NCBI GenBank assembly: GCA_964392325.1
Contig: CAYMPJ010000005.1
Coordinates: forward strand, 62,001 to 126,000
Reading direction: 5' to 3'
Source: CALLPQ01 sp964392325
GTDB lineage: Bacteria > Pseudomonadota > Alphaproteobacteria > Caulobacterales > Parvularculaceae
DNA: 64,000 nt
Shown here: positions 54,162 through 63,954 of the stretch, one piece after another
Position numbering within the stretch: position 1 is the stretch's first letter
Layout of the letters: each line of letters begins with the position of its first letter
The notes under the pieces: generated by a model
What the model saw: only the letters and a program-made list of their open reading frames with translations
What the model was told of the DNA's origin: nothing
Databases searched by the model: none
Translations under genes and position numbers: made by a program

Positions 54162-54650
54162 ATGTCGAGACTTGCACAGGCAATCGATGGATTACTACTG
54201 AAGGATTTTGTGAAAGCTTTCTGGTTAGCCCTAAAAGTTTATGTGCGCCCGAAGGTAACGCTGAACTACCCGTTTGAAAAAGGTCCGCTTTCACCGCGGT
54301 TCAGAGGGGAACATGCGCTGCGGCGATACCCGAATGGAGAAGAGCGTTGTATTGCTTGTAAATTATGTGAAGCGGTGTGTCCGGCGCAAGCAATTACCAT
54401 TGAGTCTGAACCTCGTGATGATGGGTCACGGCGTACCACTCGCTATGACATTGATATGACCAAATGTATTTATTGTGGATATTGCCAAGAGGCTTGCCCG
54501 GTAGATGCAATTGTCGAGGGACCAAATTTTGAATTTGCGACCGAAACACGCGAAGAATTATTTTATGATAAAAACCGGCTGCTCGCCAACGGAGATCGTT
54601 GGGAGCGGCAAATTGCTAAAAATCTGGAGCTGGATGCGCCTTATCGTTAG
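54162..54650 (+). CDS. nuoI: NADH-quinone oxidoreductase subunit I
   Basis: 162 aa ferredoxin-like subunit carrying clusters N6a and N6b. Two 4Fe-4S motifs: Cys63, 66, 69 and 73 (CIACKLCEAVCP) and Cys102, 105, 108 and 112 (CIYCGYCQEACP). The ends GEHALRRYPNGEERC and NRLLANGDRWE are conserved in proteobacterial NuoI. Starts 3 bases after nuoH. Confidence 0.97.
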   Translation: MSRLAQAIDGLLLKDFVKAFWLALKVYVRPKVTLNYPFEKGPLSPRFRGEHALRRYPNGEERCIACKLCEAVCPAQAITIESEPRDDGSRRTTRYDIDMTKCIYCGYCQEACPVDAIVEGPNFEFATETREELFYDKNRLLANGDRWERQIAKNLELDAPYR

Positions 54651-54771
54651 GAGAGGGAGCGTAAACATCGATCGAACCCATTGTTCAATCGGTTAGCGCT
54701 TTTGAAATAACAAATAACCAACGACCCATTAAGAGCGCATTTTGCGCACGAACAAAAACATTAAGTCAATT

Positions 54772-55398
54772 ATGATCGCCACAATCGCTTTTTACATATT
54801 TGCACTTTCTATGATCGCTTCTGCCGTGATGGTTGTCGCATCTAGAAATCCGGTTCACTCGGTCTTGTTCCTGATATCTGCCTTTATCGGTGCTGCGGGT
54901 TTATTTGTACTTATGGGGGCTGAATATCTCGCTATGCTTCTCGTCGTTGTCTATGTCGGCGCTGTTGCTGTGTTGTTTTTGTTTGTAGTGATGATGCTTG
55001 ATGTGGATTTTGTCGAACTCAAACAGGGCTTCTTGCAATATCTGCCTTTCGCCGTAACGCTAGCAGCTGTTATGGTTATAGAATTGATATTTGTCGTGAC
55101 GGTCTGGGTGTTTCCGACTGATGCGCAACTCTCTCAACCGGTAGCAACTGTTGGTAGTGCCTTGGCAGGAGAGAACGCTCCCAATAATATCGAAGCATTA
55201 GGTCTCATCTTGTATACGGATTATGTTCACTATTTCCAGATTGCAGGAATCATTTTGCTGGTTGCTATGATCGGCGCGATTGTTCTGACATTTCGTGAAC
55301 GCGAAGGTATTAAAACCCAAGACATTGCTGCGCAATTGGGACGCACCCGTGAAGAGGGAGTTGAAGTGGTGTCTGTTGAAACGGGGCAAGGAATTTAA
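54772..55398 (+). CDS. nuoJ: NADH-quinone oxidoreductase subunit J
   Basis: 208 aa with five transmembrane helices; the core ASRNPVHSVLFLI and GAEYLAMLLVVVYVGAVAVLFLFVVMMLD is unmistakable, the latter forming the pi-bulge helix of the E-channel. ATG 54772 matches the family start; a TTG at 54742 would add ten residues. A 121-base spacer, unusually long for this operon, separates it from nuoI. Confidence 0.95.
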   Translation: MIATIAFYIFALSMIASAVMVVASRNPVHSVLFLISAFIGAAGLFVLMGAEYLAMLLVVVYVGAVAVLFLFVVMMLDVDFVELKQGFLQYLPFAVTLAAVMVIELIFVVTVWVFPTDAQLSQPVATVGSALAGENAPNNIEALGLILYTDYVHYFQIAGIILLVAMIGAIVLTFREREGIKTQDIAAQLGRTREEGVEVVSVETGQGI

Positions 55399-55400
55399 TT

Positions 55401-55706
55401 ATGATCGGGCTCGGCCATTATCTTTCTGTTGCGGCTATTTTATTTGCCATTGGCATGGCGGGGATATTCCTCAACCGCAAAAATGTTATTGTTATTTTGA
55501 TGTCGATTGAACTGATGCTTCTCGCAGTGAATATTAACCTTGTGGCTTTCAGCCAGTTTTTGGGCGATCTCACCGGGCAAGTGTTTGCTTTTATGGTGCT
55601 CACCGTTGCCGCGGCTGAAGCGGCTGTCGGCTTGGCGATTCTGGTATCTTATTTCCGTAACCGCGGCGATATTGCCGTGGAAGACGCTAACCTGATGAAG
55701 AATTAA
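55401..55706 (+). CDS. nuoK: NADH-quinone oxidoreductase subunit K
   Basis: 101 aa, three transmembrane helices, related to MrpC. IFLNRKNVIVILMSIELMLLAVNINLVAF contains the proton-path Glu; AAAEAAVGLAILV contains the second. Follows nuoJ by 2 bases. Confidence 0.97.
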   Translation: MIGLGHYLSVAAILFAIGMAGIFLNRKNVIVILMSIELMLLAVNINLVAFSQFLGDLTGQVFAFMVLTVAAAEAAVGLAILVSYFRNRGDIAVEDANLMKN

Positions 55707-55718
55707 GGCGGTAGACGA

Positions 55719-57872
55719 ATGGAGCCTTTTATTGTCCTGCTGCCGCTTTTTGGTGCATTACTGGCGGTGCCTCTTGGTAAAACCATGGGCCCACGCGCCT
55801 CTGAGTTGACAACATCTATCTTGATGTTGATCGCAGCACTTTTCTCATGGATGGTTTTCTTTCAAGTTTCGGGCAATCATGTGAACCGTGTCGAGACCCT
55901 TTTCACATGGTTCTCTTCCGGTTCTTTTCAAGCCAACTGGGCCATGAAGATAGATATGTTATCTGCAGTGATGCTGGTGGTAATCAATACAGTCTCCACG
56001 ATCGTACATTTCTATTCAATCGGGTATATGCATGATGACCCGCATCGACCCCGGTTTTTTGCCTACCTCTCATTTTTTACATTCGCCATGTTATGCTTGG
56101 TGACGGCGGATAATTTCATGCAGCTTTTCTTTGGCTGGGAAGGGGTTGGGCTCGCTTCTTATTTATTGATTGGCTTTTGGTTTAAAAAACCCTCTGCCAA
56201 TGCTGCGGCCATTAAAGCCTTTGTGGTCAACAGAGTCGGGGATTTTGGTTTTGCCCTTGGTATAATGGCAATCTTCTGGATATTCCGTTCCGTGGAGTTT
56301 GAAACTATATTTTCCACGATTGCTAATGACGGTTTGGTTGTTCCCTTCGGTATGGAAGAAGGCGGACATATCCAGACTTTAAAACTCAATTTCTTTGGCG
56401 GTGAATTTCATGCACTGACGACGATTGCGATATTATTGTTTATCGGTGCGATGGGTAAGTCAGCGCAATTCCTGCTTCACACATGGCTTCCCGATGCGAT
56501 GGAGGGACCAACGCCGGTCTCTGCGCTCATTCATGCGGCCACTATGGTGACGGCTGGTGTCTTTTTGGTGTGCAGATGTTCGATTATATTTGAATATGCA
56601 CCAACGGCGACGATGCTGATTACAATTGTTGGTGCTACCACAGCCTTTTTTGCAGCCTCTATTGGTCTTCTTCAGGATGATATCAAAAAAGTCATTGCAT
56701 ATTCGACCTGCTCCCAACTTGGATATATGTTTTTCGCGGCTGGTGTTGGTGCCTATGGGGCAGCAATGTTCCACCTTTTCACACATGCCTTTTTTAAGGC
56801 ACTTTTATTTCTTTGCGCGGGTGCCGTTATTCATGGCATGCATCATGAACAAGATATTAAAAAAATGGGTGGTGTGCGTCACTTTATGCCCATGACGCAT
56901 TTGTTGATGATTATTGGGACTATCGCGATTACTGGCGTTGGCATTCCCTTTACGACTGTATTCGGTGCGCCCCTTGGTACTGCGGGTTTTGTCTCCAAAG
57001 ATATTGTAATCGAAAGTGCATTCGCTGCCGCTGAAGAAGGTGCGCCATTTGCTATTTATGCATTTGTAATGGGATTGGTTGCAGCGGTCTTCACTGCCTT
57101 TTATTCCTGGCGACTTATTTTCCTTACCTTTTGGGGGAAGGCACGCTCTCCCGAGGAAGTGCGCACCCATTTTCATTCGCCGCCAAACTGGATGATGTGG
57201 CCTTTAATGCCGCTTGCATTTGGTGCCTTGTTTGCGGGTATGATTTTCTATGGCGATTTCGTTGGACCAAAAGCAGATGCCTTTTGGAACGGGGCACTTT
57301 ATGATGCGCCGAAAACCGAAGTTCACGGGGATACCTCACACGGGGCTGTGGATACACATGATACAGGCAAGTCTCAGGCGCACGGCAATACGCACACCGA
57401 TGATCATGGTGGTAAAGAAGGTGCCGACCATGGTGGAGAGCAAGCAGATGAACATGGAGAAGGTCATCACGCGCCACCTTGGGTTATTCTCTCGCCCTTT
57501 TTCGCAATGCTTATCGGGTCATTGGCGGCATTCTTCCATTATATGAAAGCGGGCGCCGATCCTTTACGTGAGGGACTGCTAAAACCGGGGGGAATGATCT
57601 ACGGGTTTATCAAGAATAAATGGTATTTCGACGAGATCTATAATGTCATTTTCGTCAAACCCGCTTATTGGATAGGGCGTTTGTTCTGGAAGGGCGGTGA
57701 TGGAAAAATCATCGATGGTTTTGGCCCAAATGGAATTGCGGCGCTGGTCGCTCTCGGTGCGCGCCGGGTTGTGAAGATGCAAACCGGTTATATGTATCAC
57801 TATGCTTTTATCATGTTGATAGGAATTGCTATTCTCATCAGTTTTGTTTTATTTCGGGTGGGAGGTCAGTAA
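55719..57872 (+). CDS. nuoL: NADH-quinone oxidoreductase subunit L
   Basis: 717 aa antiporter-like proton-pumping subunit at the distal end of the membrane arm. The core (about 60-500) contains FFGWEGVGLASYLLIGFWF, LPDAMEGPTPVSALIHAATMVTAG and HAFFKALLFL, with key Glu and Lys residues in place. A hydrophilic insertion at about 530-586, with ten histidines and many Asp/Glu, sits between the last antiporter helices and the C-terminal amphipathic lateral helix region. Starts 12 bases after nuoK. Confidence 0.96.
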   Translation: MEPFIVLLPLFGALLAVPLGKTMGPRASELTTSILMLIAALFSWMVFFQVSGNHVNRVETLFTWFSSGSFQANWAMKIDMLSAVMLVVINTVSTIVHFYSIGYMHDDPHRPRFFAYLSFFTFAMLCLVTADNFMQLFFGWEGVGLASYLLIGFWFKKPSANAAAIKAFVVNRVGDFGFALGIMAIFWIFRSVEFETIFSTIANDGLVVPFGMEEGGHIQTLKLNFFGGEFHALTTIAILLFIGAMGKSAQFLLHTWLPDAMEGPTPVSALIHAATMVTAGVFLVCRCSIIFEYAPTATMLITIVGATTAFFAASIGLLQDDIKKVIAYSTCSQLGYMFFAAGVGAYGAAMFHLFTHAFFKALLFLCAGAVIHGMHHEQDIKKMGGVRHFMPMTHLLMIIGTIAITGVGIPFTTVFGAPLGTAGFVSKDIVIESAFAAAEEGAPFAIYAFVMGLVAAVFTAFYSWRLIFLTFWGKARSPEEVRTHFHSPPNWMMWPLMPLAFGALFAGMIFYGDFVGPKADAFWNGALYDAPKTEVHGDTSHGAVDTHDTGKSQAHGNTHTDDHGGKEGADHGGEQADEHGEGHHAPPWVILSPFFAMLIGSLAAFFHYMKAGADPLREGLLKPGGMIYGFIKNKWYFDEIYNVIFVKPAYWIGRLFWKGGDGKIIDGFGPNGIAALVALGARRVVKMQTGYMYHYAFIMLIGIAILISFVLFRVGGQ

Positions 57873-59423
57873 ATGACACAGACATTTGCAACTGCCCCTT
57901 GGCTTACTCTCCTTACTTTTGCACCCTTACTCGGTGCTGCCTTCATCATTGTTCGGCGGTTTTTGGCGCGTAAGGATCATGAAGGTAAAATTTTTGAGGA
58001 AGAACTCGAACAAATCGAGCTTCGCTCCAAGTGGATCGCGCTCGGTTTTACGCTGGTGACATTTGTCCTATCAGTCGTCATCTATTTTCAGTTCGATAAA
58101 TCACTCGCTGGGTACCAGTTCGTTGAAGAATATGACTGGATGGGTAATGGCATCGATTATAAAATGGGCGTTGACGGTATCTCAATTCTGTTTGTGCTGT
58201 TGACGACCTTTATTATGCCGATCTGTATCATCGCATCGTGGCACTCGGTAACGAAACGGGTTACCGATTACATGATTGCCTTTTTGGTGCTTGAGACACT
58301 GATGATCGGTGTCTTTTGCGCCCTTGATCTGATCTTGTTCTATTTCTTCTTTGAAGGTTCCCTCATTCCAATGTTCCTGATTATCGGAGTATGGGGCGGC
58401 GGCGAGCGGGTTTATGCTGCGTTTAAATTTTTCCTTTACACGCTCCTTGGTTCGCTTCTGATGCTGATCGCGATTTTGTGGATGTATTCTATTACGGGTA
58501 CTACGGATATTCCGACACTACAGGAGTTTGCTTTCTCGCCGGGTGCGCAAAAATGGATGTGGCTAGCTTTCTTCGCCTCCTTTGCGGTGAAAATGCCGAT
58601 GTGGCCGGTACACACCTGGTTGCCTGATGCTCACGTGCAAGCGCCCACTGCGGGGTCGGTTGTACTTGCCGCTATTCTCCTGAAAATGGGTGGATATGGC
58701 TTTATTCGGTTTTCCTTGCCCATGTTCCCGGTCGCATCAGTAGACTTTGCGCCGTTGGTTTTTGCGCTCTCTGTCGTGGCGATCATTTATACTTCGCTCG
58801 TCGCCTTGGCGCAGGAAGATATGAAGAAATTGATTGCTTATTCTTCGGTCGCCCACATGGGTTTTGTAACCATGGGGATTTTTAGTGGTACAAAGCAGGG
58901 CATAGAGGGCGCTTTATTCCAGATGCTGTCTCACGGGTTTATTTCCGGCGCTCTCTTTTTGTGCGTAGGCGTTGTCTATGATCGAATTCATACCCGTGAG
59001 ATCAAGGCTTATGGCGGTCTGGTGAATCGTATGCCGCTCTATGCATTCTTGTTTATGTTCTTCACCATGGGCAATGTTGGTCTGCCGGGGACGAGCGGAT
59101 TTATAGGCGAGTTTCTCTCCATGGCGGGTGCGTTCCGGGTAAATAGCTGGGTTGCATTTTTTGCCGCTTTTGGAGTTATTCTCTCTGCAGCCTATGCGCT
59201 ACGCTTATATCGAGAAGTAATTTTTGGAACTCTCGACAAAGATAATCTGATGGCGATTGAAGATGTAAATCAGCGTGAGTTAATAATGCTCGGCGTGCTT
59301 TTGATTTTTGCTCTTTATTTGGGGGTTTATCCATCCGCTGCGCTCTCTGTTTTTGCACCTCCGGTTGATTTTCTGATTACCAACTATAACGCAGCCAATT
59401 CAATTATTGGTGGAGGACTCTAA
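57873..59423 (+). CDS. nuoM: NADH-quinone oxidoreductase subunit M
   Basis: 516 aa, about 14 transmembrane helices, antiporter-like proton-pumping subunit. Family landmarks are YFFFEGSLIPMFLIIGVWGG (Glu on helix 5), VKMPMWPVHTWLPDAHVQAPTAGSV (Lys/Trp), KLIAYSSVAHMGFV and SHGFISGALFL. The ATG immediately follows the TAA of nuoL with no spacer, so translation is coupled. Confidence 0.97.
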   Translation: MTQTFATAPWLTLLTFAPLLGAAFIIVRRFLARKDHEGKIFEEELEQIELRSKWIALGFTLVTFVLSVVIYFQFDKSLAGYQFVEEYDWMGNGIDYKMGVDGISILFVLLTTFIMPICIIASWHSVTKRVTDYMIAFLVLETLMIGVFCALDLILFYFFFEGSLIPMFLIIGVWGGGERVYAAFKFFLYTLLGSLLMLIAILWMYSITGTTDIPTLQEFAFSPGAQKWMWLAFFASFAVKMPMWPVHTWLPDAHVQAPTAGSVVLAAILLKMGGYGFIRFSLPMFPVASVDFAPLVFALSVVAIIYTSLVALAQEDMKKLIAYSSVAHMGFVTMGIFSGTKQGIEGALFQMLSHGFISGALFLCVGVVYDRIHTREIKAYGGLVNRMPLYAFLFMFFTMGNVGLPGTSGFIGEFLSMAGAFRVNSWVAFFAAFGVILSAAYALRLYREVIFGTLDKDNLMAIEDVNQRELIMLGVLLIFALYLGVYPSAALSVFAPPVDFLITNYNAANSIIGGGL

Positions 59424-60866
59424 ATGACGCTCATGGAAACCCTCTCCCATGCTACGACAGAATTATTCCTGGTGCTCAGCGCTATGGTCTTGCTGATTGT
59501 CGGTGTATTTTTAGGGGATAAATATGTCCGCCACATCACGCTCGCCAGCGTTGGTGTTTTGCTGGTTGGCATTTTACTTGTTGCTTTGGGACCTCAATGG
59601 CAGGGGGTTAGTCTTTTTGAGGGGGCATTTAAAGTCGATGGGCTTGCTGCTTTTGCAAAAATATTCATTTTTGGAGCCGCAGCCGTAACCATATTAATGT
59701 CAGGCCGGTTTCTGGTTGGGGATCAGATGGGGAAATTCGAGTTCCCGGTATTGGTCGTTCTTGCGGCTTTTGGCATGTCGTTAATGGTTTCCTCAACCGA
59801 TTTGATCTCTTTATATATGGGCGTTGAGACACAAAGCCTTGCGCTTTACATTCTCGCAGCTTTCAACCGGGATAGCCGCCGTTCAACAGAAGCGGGATTG
59901 AAATATTTTGTTCTCGGTGCGCTTTCTTCCTGTCTGCTCCTATACGGTGCATCGCTTATATATGGCTTTTCTGGTTCGACCCTGTTTTCAGAAATTGCCA
60001 AGGTTGCCGTTGAAGAAGAACCCAATGTTGGTTTAATATTCGGGCTTGTTTTCTTGATTTCGGGGCTGGCTTTCAAAGTTTCCGCAGCGCCTTTCCATAT
60101 GTGGACGCCAGATGTTTATGAAGGGGCGCCCACACCTGTTACTGCCTTTTTCGCCGCTGCCCCAAAGTTTGCTGGCATGGTGCTATTCGCCCGCGTTCTG
60201 ATTAGTGGTTTCCCGGACATTCTTGATCAATGGCAACCCGTAATCGCAATGATTGCTGTGGCCTCAATGTTGATTGGGGCTTTTTCGGCGATTACCCAGA
60301 CAAATATCAAACGCCTTATGGCTTATTCTTCAATTGGCCATATGGGATATGCCTTGATCGGTGTTGCGGCCATGGGTGTAGAGGGGTTAAGCGCAATGTT
60401 GGTATATATGTCACTTTATGTGGTGATGACCATTGGCGCTTTTGCTGCCATTTTACATATGCGCCGCTCGGGAGGCATGACGGAATCGATTGAAGACCTT
60501 TCCGGCTTAAAAGGTAGCCATATGTCTCTTGCCATCATCATAACGATTTTGTTCCTCTCTTTAGCAGGTATTCCGCCAACGGCTGGCTTCTTTGGTAAAT
60601 TCTATGTATTTTCAGCTGCTGTGAACGAGAATATGATTTGGCTTGCCGTTGTGGGAGCCGTTACTTCTGTTGTTTCGGCTTATTATTATTTGAATGTTAT
60701 TCGTTTGATCTGGTTTAGTGATCCTGCTCCGGCATTTGAACGCGATACCGGTATGGCCCTTGGGGTTACCGCTTGGATAAGTGCAATTCTTATGTTCCCG
60801 GTGCTAACAGTTTTTATCAGCCCTCTAAGAGTGGCTGCCGAGCAAGCTGCGAAAGTTCTATTTTAG
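59424..60866 (+). CDS. nuoN: NADH-quinone oxidoreductase subunit N
   Basis: 480 aa, about 14 transmembrane helices, antiporter-like subunit. Recognised by YMGVETQSLALYILAAF, KVSAAPFHMWTPDVYEGAPTPVTAFFA and KRLMAYSSIGHMGYALIG. ATG directly follows the nuoM stop codon. This is the last nuo gene; the convergent E1 fusion gene ends 11 bases later, where birA would be expected in many relatives. Confidence 0.97.
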   Translation: MTLMETLSHATTELFLVLSAMVLLIVGVFLGDKYVRHITLASVGVLLVGILLVALGPQWQGVSLFEGAFKVDGLAAFAKIFIFGAAAVTILMSGRFLVGDQMGKFEFPVLVVLAAFGMSLMVSSTDLISLYMGVETQSLALYILAAFNRDSRRSTEAGLKYFVLGALSSCLLLYGASLIYGFSGSTLFSEIAKVAVEEEPNVGLIFGLVFLISGLAFKVSAAPFHMWTPDVYEGAPTPVTAFFAAAPKFAGMVLFARVLISGFPDILDQWQPVIAMIAVASMLIGAFSAITQTNIKRLMAYSSIGHMGYALIGVAAMGVEGLSAMLVYMSLYVVMTIGAFAAILHMRRSGGMTESIEDLSGLKGSHMSLAIIITILFLSLAGIPPTAGFFGKFYVFSAAVNENMIWLAVVGAVTSVVSAYYYLNVIRLIWFSDPAPAFERDTGMALGVTAWISAILMFPVLTVFISPLRVAAEQAAKVLF

Positions 60867-60877
60867 AGCTCATTTGC

Positions 60878-63061
60878 CTAGCTGATCAGTGTAAGCGCTT
60901 TTTGAATAATTTTTTCTACGCTTGGCAGTAATTGATAGGCAGCTGGCCCAAGGGGGATGAAACTATCTTCTGCGGTTAATCTTGTGATAGGAACCGTGAT
61001 ATTGTTTTCCATAAACAACGTCATTAACTGCTCGCTTATTGATCCGGTTTTGCGGCATTCATCGACAATCAAAATAGCCTTTGCCCCGTCAATAGCGCGC
61101 AAAATTTCTTTCTCCCCTAAAGGGTGGAGCCACCTTAAATCCACAATGCGCGATTTTATATTGTGGTCTTGTTCGAGTAGGGGGGCTGCTTTTCGCGATA
61201 GGTAATACCCATTACCGTAGCTTAAAATGCAAAGGTCATCCCCGGTTCCTGTTTTTGAGATACGCCCAAATTTTGCAGGATTGGTTTTGCCGGAGGGCTT
61301 AAATGGAGCCAGCCATTTACCATCGCCCTCACTGTGAAGGTCGGCTGTATTATACAGCGCTATGGGTTCCAGAAACACGACAACCCTATGTTCCTCTTGG
61401 GCCAAGCGTATGCATTCGCGCAACATATTTGCGCCATCGACGCCATTGGACGGGCAAGCAATAACAATACCGGGAATGTCTCTTAAAACAGCAAAAGAAT
61501 TATCATTATGAAAATGGCCACCAAATCCTTTTTGGTAGGCGAGGCCAGCAATACGAATGATGCAGGGATTTGTGTATTGACCATTCGAGAAAAAAGATAG
61601 GGTGGCAGCCTCACCACGAATTTGATCTTCCGCATTGTGAAGGTAAGCCAAGAACTGAATTTCCGGAATGGGCAGAAACCCGTTTTGGGCCATGCCGATC
61701 CCGAGCCCCAATATGGACTGTTCGTCCAGTAATGTATCGAAAATACGCGAGGGGCCAAATTTTTCATGAAGACCAGCCGTTACCCCATAAACCCCGCCTT
61801 TACGGGCTACGTCTTCACCAAACACAATAATGTTTTTCTGTTCCTCCATCATTTCGCTAAGCGCTTTGTTTATGTGGCGCGATAGTGAAAGAGGTTTTGA
61901 GGGAGAAGTTTGAGATTTTCTTTTTTGTGTTTCTTCTTTTTTATTTTTCGATTTCTTGTTTGTTGGCAGTAATGATTTTTTTATCGCGCTTGGGCTATTT
62001 AGTTTTGGCGTGGATTGTGCGCGCTTGCTGGCTTCCAGAACCTGACCTTGCATTTCTTCATAATGCTTGATTATTTGATCTGCATTAAGAATATTTTTGC
62101 TTAGGAGGTAATGAGCTGTCTTTAATAATGGGTCTAGTGTTTCGGTCTCTTCAATATGCTTTATCGGATTATACCCCGCCTCAATATCGGCGCCGGCATG
62201 CCCCATCAAACGTACCGTTTTTGCATGGATAAATACCGGTCGACGTTGAGTTCGGGCAAATTTAACAGCTTCACTCATGACGTGAATGGCATCGGCAATA
62301 TCTGTACTATCGCAAGGAAAATACGATAATCCCGGCCGATTTTCAAAATTAGCCTTGATCCAACCTGTTGGTGTTTTTACGGAAATGCCAATATCATTAT
62401 CTTCGCAAATAAAGACGATTGGCATCGGCGCATTTTGAAAGCTTGCCCATTGCGCAGCGTTAAATGCACCTTGTGCAGTTGAATGGTTCGTTGAAGCATC
62501 TCCAAAGCTTGCCAAAACAACAGCGTCATTTGGTATCTTGGTTGGTATTTTGAGCTTCTTACCCAGCGCAATTGAATGAGCCAAACCGACAGCTTTGGGC
62601 AAATGTGAGGCTATAGTGCTGGTTTGTGGAGGAATAAAAGCTTGCGCACTTCCCAAGACTTTATGACGCCCGCCTGAAACCGGATCATCACGACTAGCGG
62701 CAAAAGAGAGTGCTAAATCATAAAGCGGTGTTGAATTAGGTAAAGCTTTGACACGTTGAATTAAAAAACAGGCATCGCGATAGTGCAAAAATGCCATATC
62801 GGAATTCCGGCTTGCTATTGCAAGCGCAGCCATTCCTTCATGACCAGAGCTACCAATAGAATAAAATGTTTTTCCTTTTGAGCGCCGAGCATGTAAATCC
62901 AGATGCCGGCTCATAATTTGAGTATTAAATATATCCAGCAAGACATCATCTGGGATATCATTGTTATTACCATGAAGGATAGAAGGTAGTTTTCCCGTAG
63001 AGATTCTTTGGGTGAATGCATTATCAATTATATCCGCTCGATTAAAGGCTGATTTATTCAT
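60878..63061 (-). CDS. Fused alpha-beta E1 of a 2-oxoacid dehydrogenase complex
   Basis: 727 aa thiamine-diphosphate enzyme, probably branched-chain 2-oxoacid (2-oxoisovalerate) dehydrogenase E1. The alpha half (about 35-345) has the TPP/Mg motif GDASTNH...CEDND at 187-223 and a GHAGADIEAGY phosphorylation-loop-like segment. A Lys-rich, low-complexity linker (about 350-390) joins it to the beta half (395-727) with VFGEDVARKGGVYGVT, FDTLLDEQSILGLGIGMAQ and DLRWLHPL. In most bacteria these are two proteins. E2 and E3 genes are not adjacent. Confidence 0.9.
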   Translation of the reverse strand: MNKSAFNRADIIDNAFTQRISTGKLPSILHGNNNDIPDDVLLDIFNTQIMSRHLDLHARRSKGKTFYSIGSSGHEGMAALAIASRNSDMAFLHYRDACFLIQRVKALPNSTPLYDLALSFAASRDDPVSGGRHKVLGSAQAFIPPQTSTIASHLPKAVGLAHSIALGKKLKIPTKIPNDAVVLASFGDASTNHSTAQGAFNAAQWASFQNAPMPIVFICEDNDIGISVKTPTGWIKANFENRPGLSYFPCDSTDIADAIHVMSEAVKFARTQRRPVFIHAKTVRLMGHAGADIEAGYNPIKHIEETETLDPLLKTAHYLLSKNILNADQIIKHYEEMQGQVLEASKRAQSTPKLNSPSAIKKSLLPTNKKSKNKKEETQKRKSQTSPSKPLSLSRHINKALSEMMEEQKNIIVFGEDVARKGGVYGVTAGLHEKFGPSRIFDTLLDEQSILGLGIGMAQNGFLPIPEIQFLAYLHNAEDQIRGEAATLSFFSNGQYTNPCIIRIAGLAYQKGFGGHFHNDNSFAVLRDIPGIVIACPSNGVDGANMLRECIRLAQEEHRVVVFLEPIALYNTADLHSEGDGKWLAPFKPSGKTNPAKFGRISKTGTGDDLCILSYGNGYYLSRKAAPLLEQDHNIKSRIVDLRWLHPLGEKEILRAIDGAKAILIVDECRKTGSISEQLMTLFMENNITVPITRLTAEDSFIPLGPAAYQLLPSVEKIIQKALTLIS

Positions 63062-63182
63062 TTAAGTACATCCACAAGAAGAATATTTACAAGGGTCATA
63101 GTTTATAGATTGTATTTAATCCGCGCCAGATATTTTTCATATAAGATGCCCTAATATTAGAAATTTTCAAATGGGTGTACTG

Positions 63183-63954
63183 ATGGAACAATCAACAAAT
63201 CTCTCCTTATCATATGTTATGGGGCAACAATCACAAAAACACGTAACAGTGAATGAGAGTTTTCGAAGATTAGATGCATTGGTTCAATCTACGGCTGCCT
63301 CACGTATTGAAAGTGTTCCGCCGCACCCCCCTCAGGAGGGTATAAATTATATATTACCCAATGACATCAATGATGCCGGCTCGTTATGGGATGGATTTTC
63401 ACAAAATTCGATTGCTGCTTTTCAGGATGGTGCGTGGGTAGAAATTATCCCTAAAGAAGGATGGCGTGTTTTTATTCAGGATGAAAACGCTTTATTGGTA
63501 TTTCACGATTCTACCTGGGGTGTAATTTCTGGTGGGGGTAACGCAAACCCTGCGCAATTGGGGGTTAATACTGCATCAGATGAAATTAATCGATTTGCTG
63601 TTAAATCAGATGCCATACTCTTTAGCCATGATGATGTAACACCGGGGACTGGTGATTTGCGCCATGTATTTAATAAATCATCAACAGGGAATATCGGCTC
63701 CCTTCTGTTTCAAACCGGCTTTTCCGGGCGCGTTGAATTAGGTTTATTGGGGAATGATAATTTTACACTACAAGTCAGTGCCGATGGGCAAAGCTTTACC
63801 AAAGCCCTTGAGGTAGATCATATGACCGGCATCGTCTCCCTGACAAACCTCTCAATGAAAACTGATAGTGGCGCTTCTGAGATCCATTTTTCTACTGGGG
63901 GCAAATCACCTTTTTGGGCGGTTGGCCAGTCAATCGACGAAAGTTTTCATATAA
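63183..63954 (+). CDS. DUF2793 protein (phage / gene-transfer-agent type), 3' end missing
   Basis: At least 257 codons, open into the terminal gap. The N-terminal domain (about 7-120) is DUF2793: LSLSYVMGQQSQKHVTVNESFRRLDAL, then PPHPPQEGINYI, GSLWDGFSQNSIAAFQDGAWVEI and PKEGWRVFIQDENALLVF. DUF2793 is found in tail-fibre-like proteins of prophages and gene transfer agents. Downstream residues are Gly/Ser/Asn-rich beta structure, as in tail fibres. An in-frame ATG at 63171 is alternative. No other phage gene is visible, so whether this is a prophage, GTA relic or lone adhesin gene is open. Confidence 0.78.
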
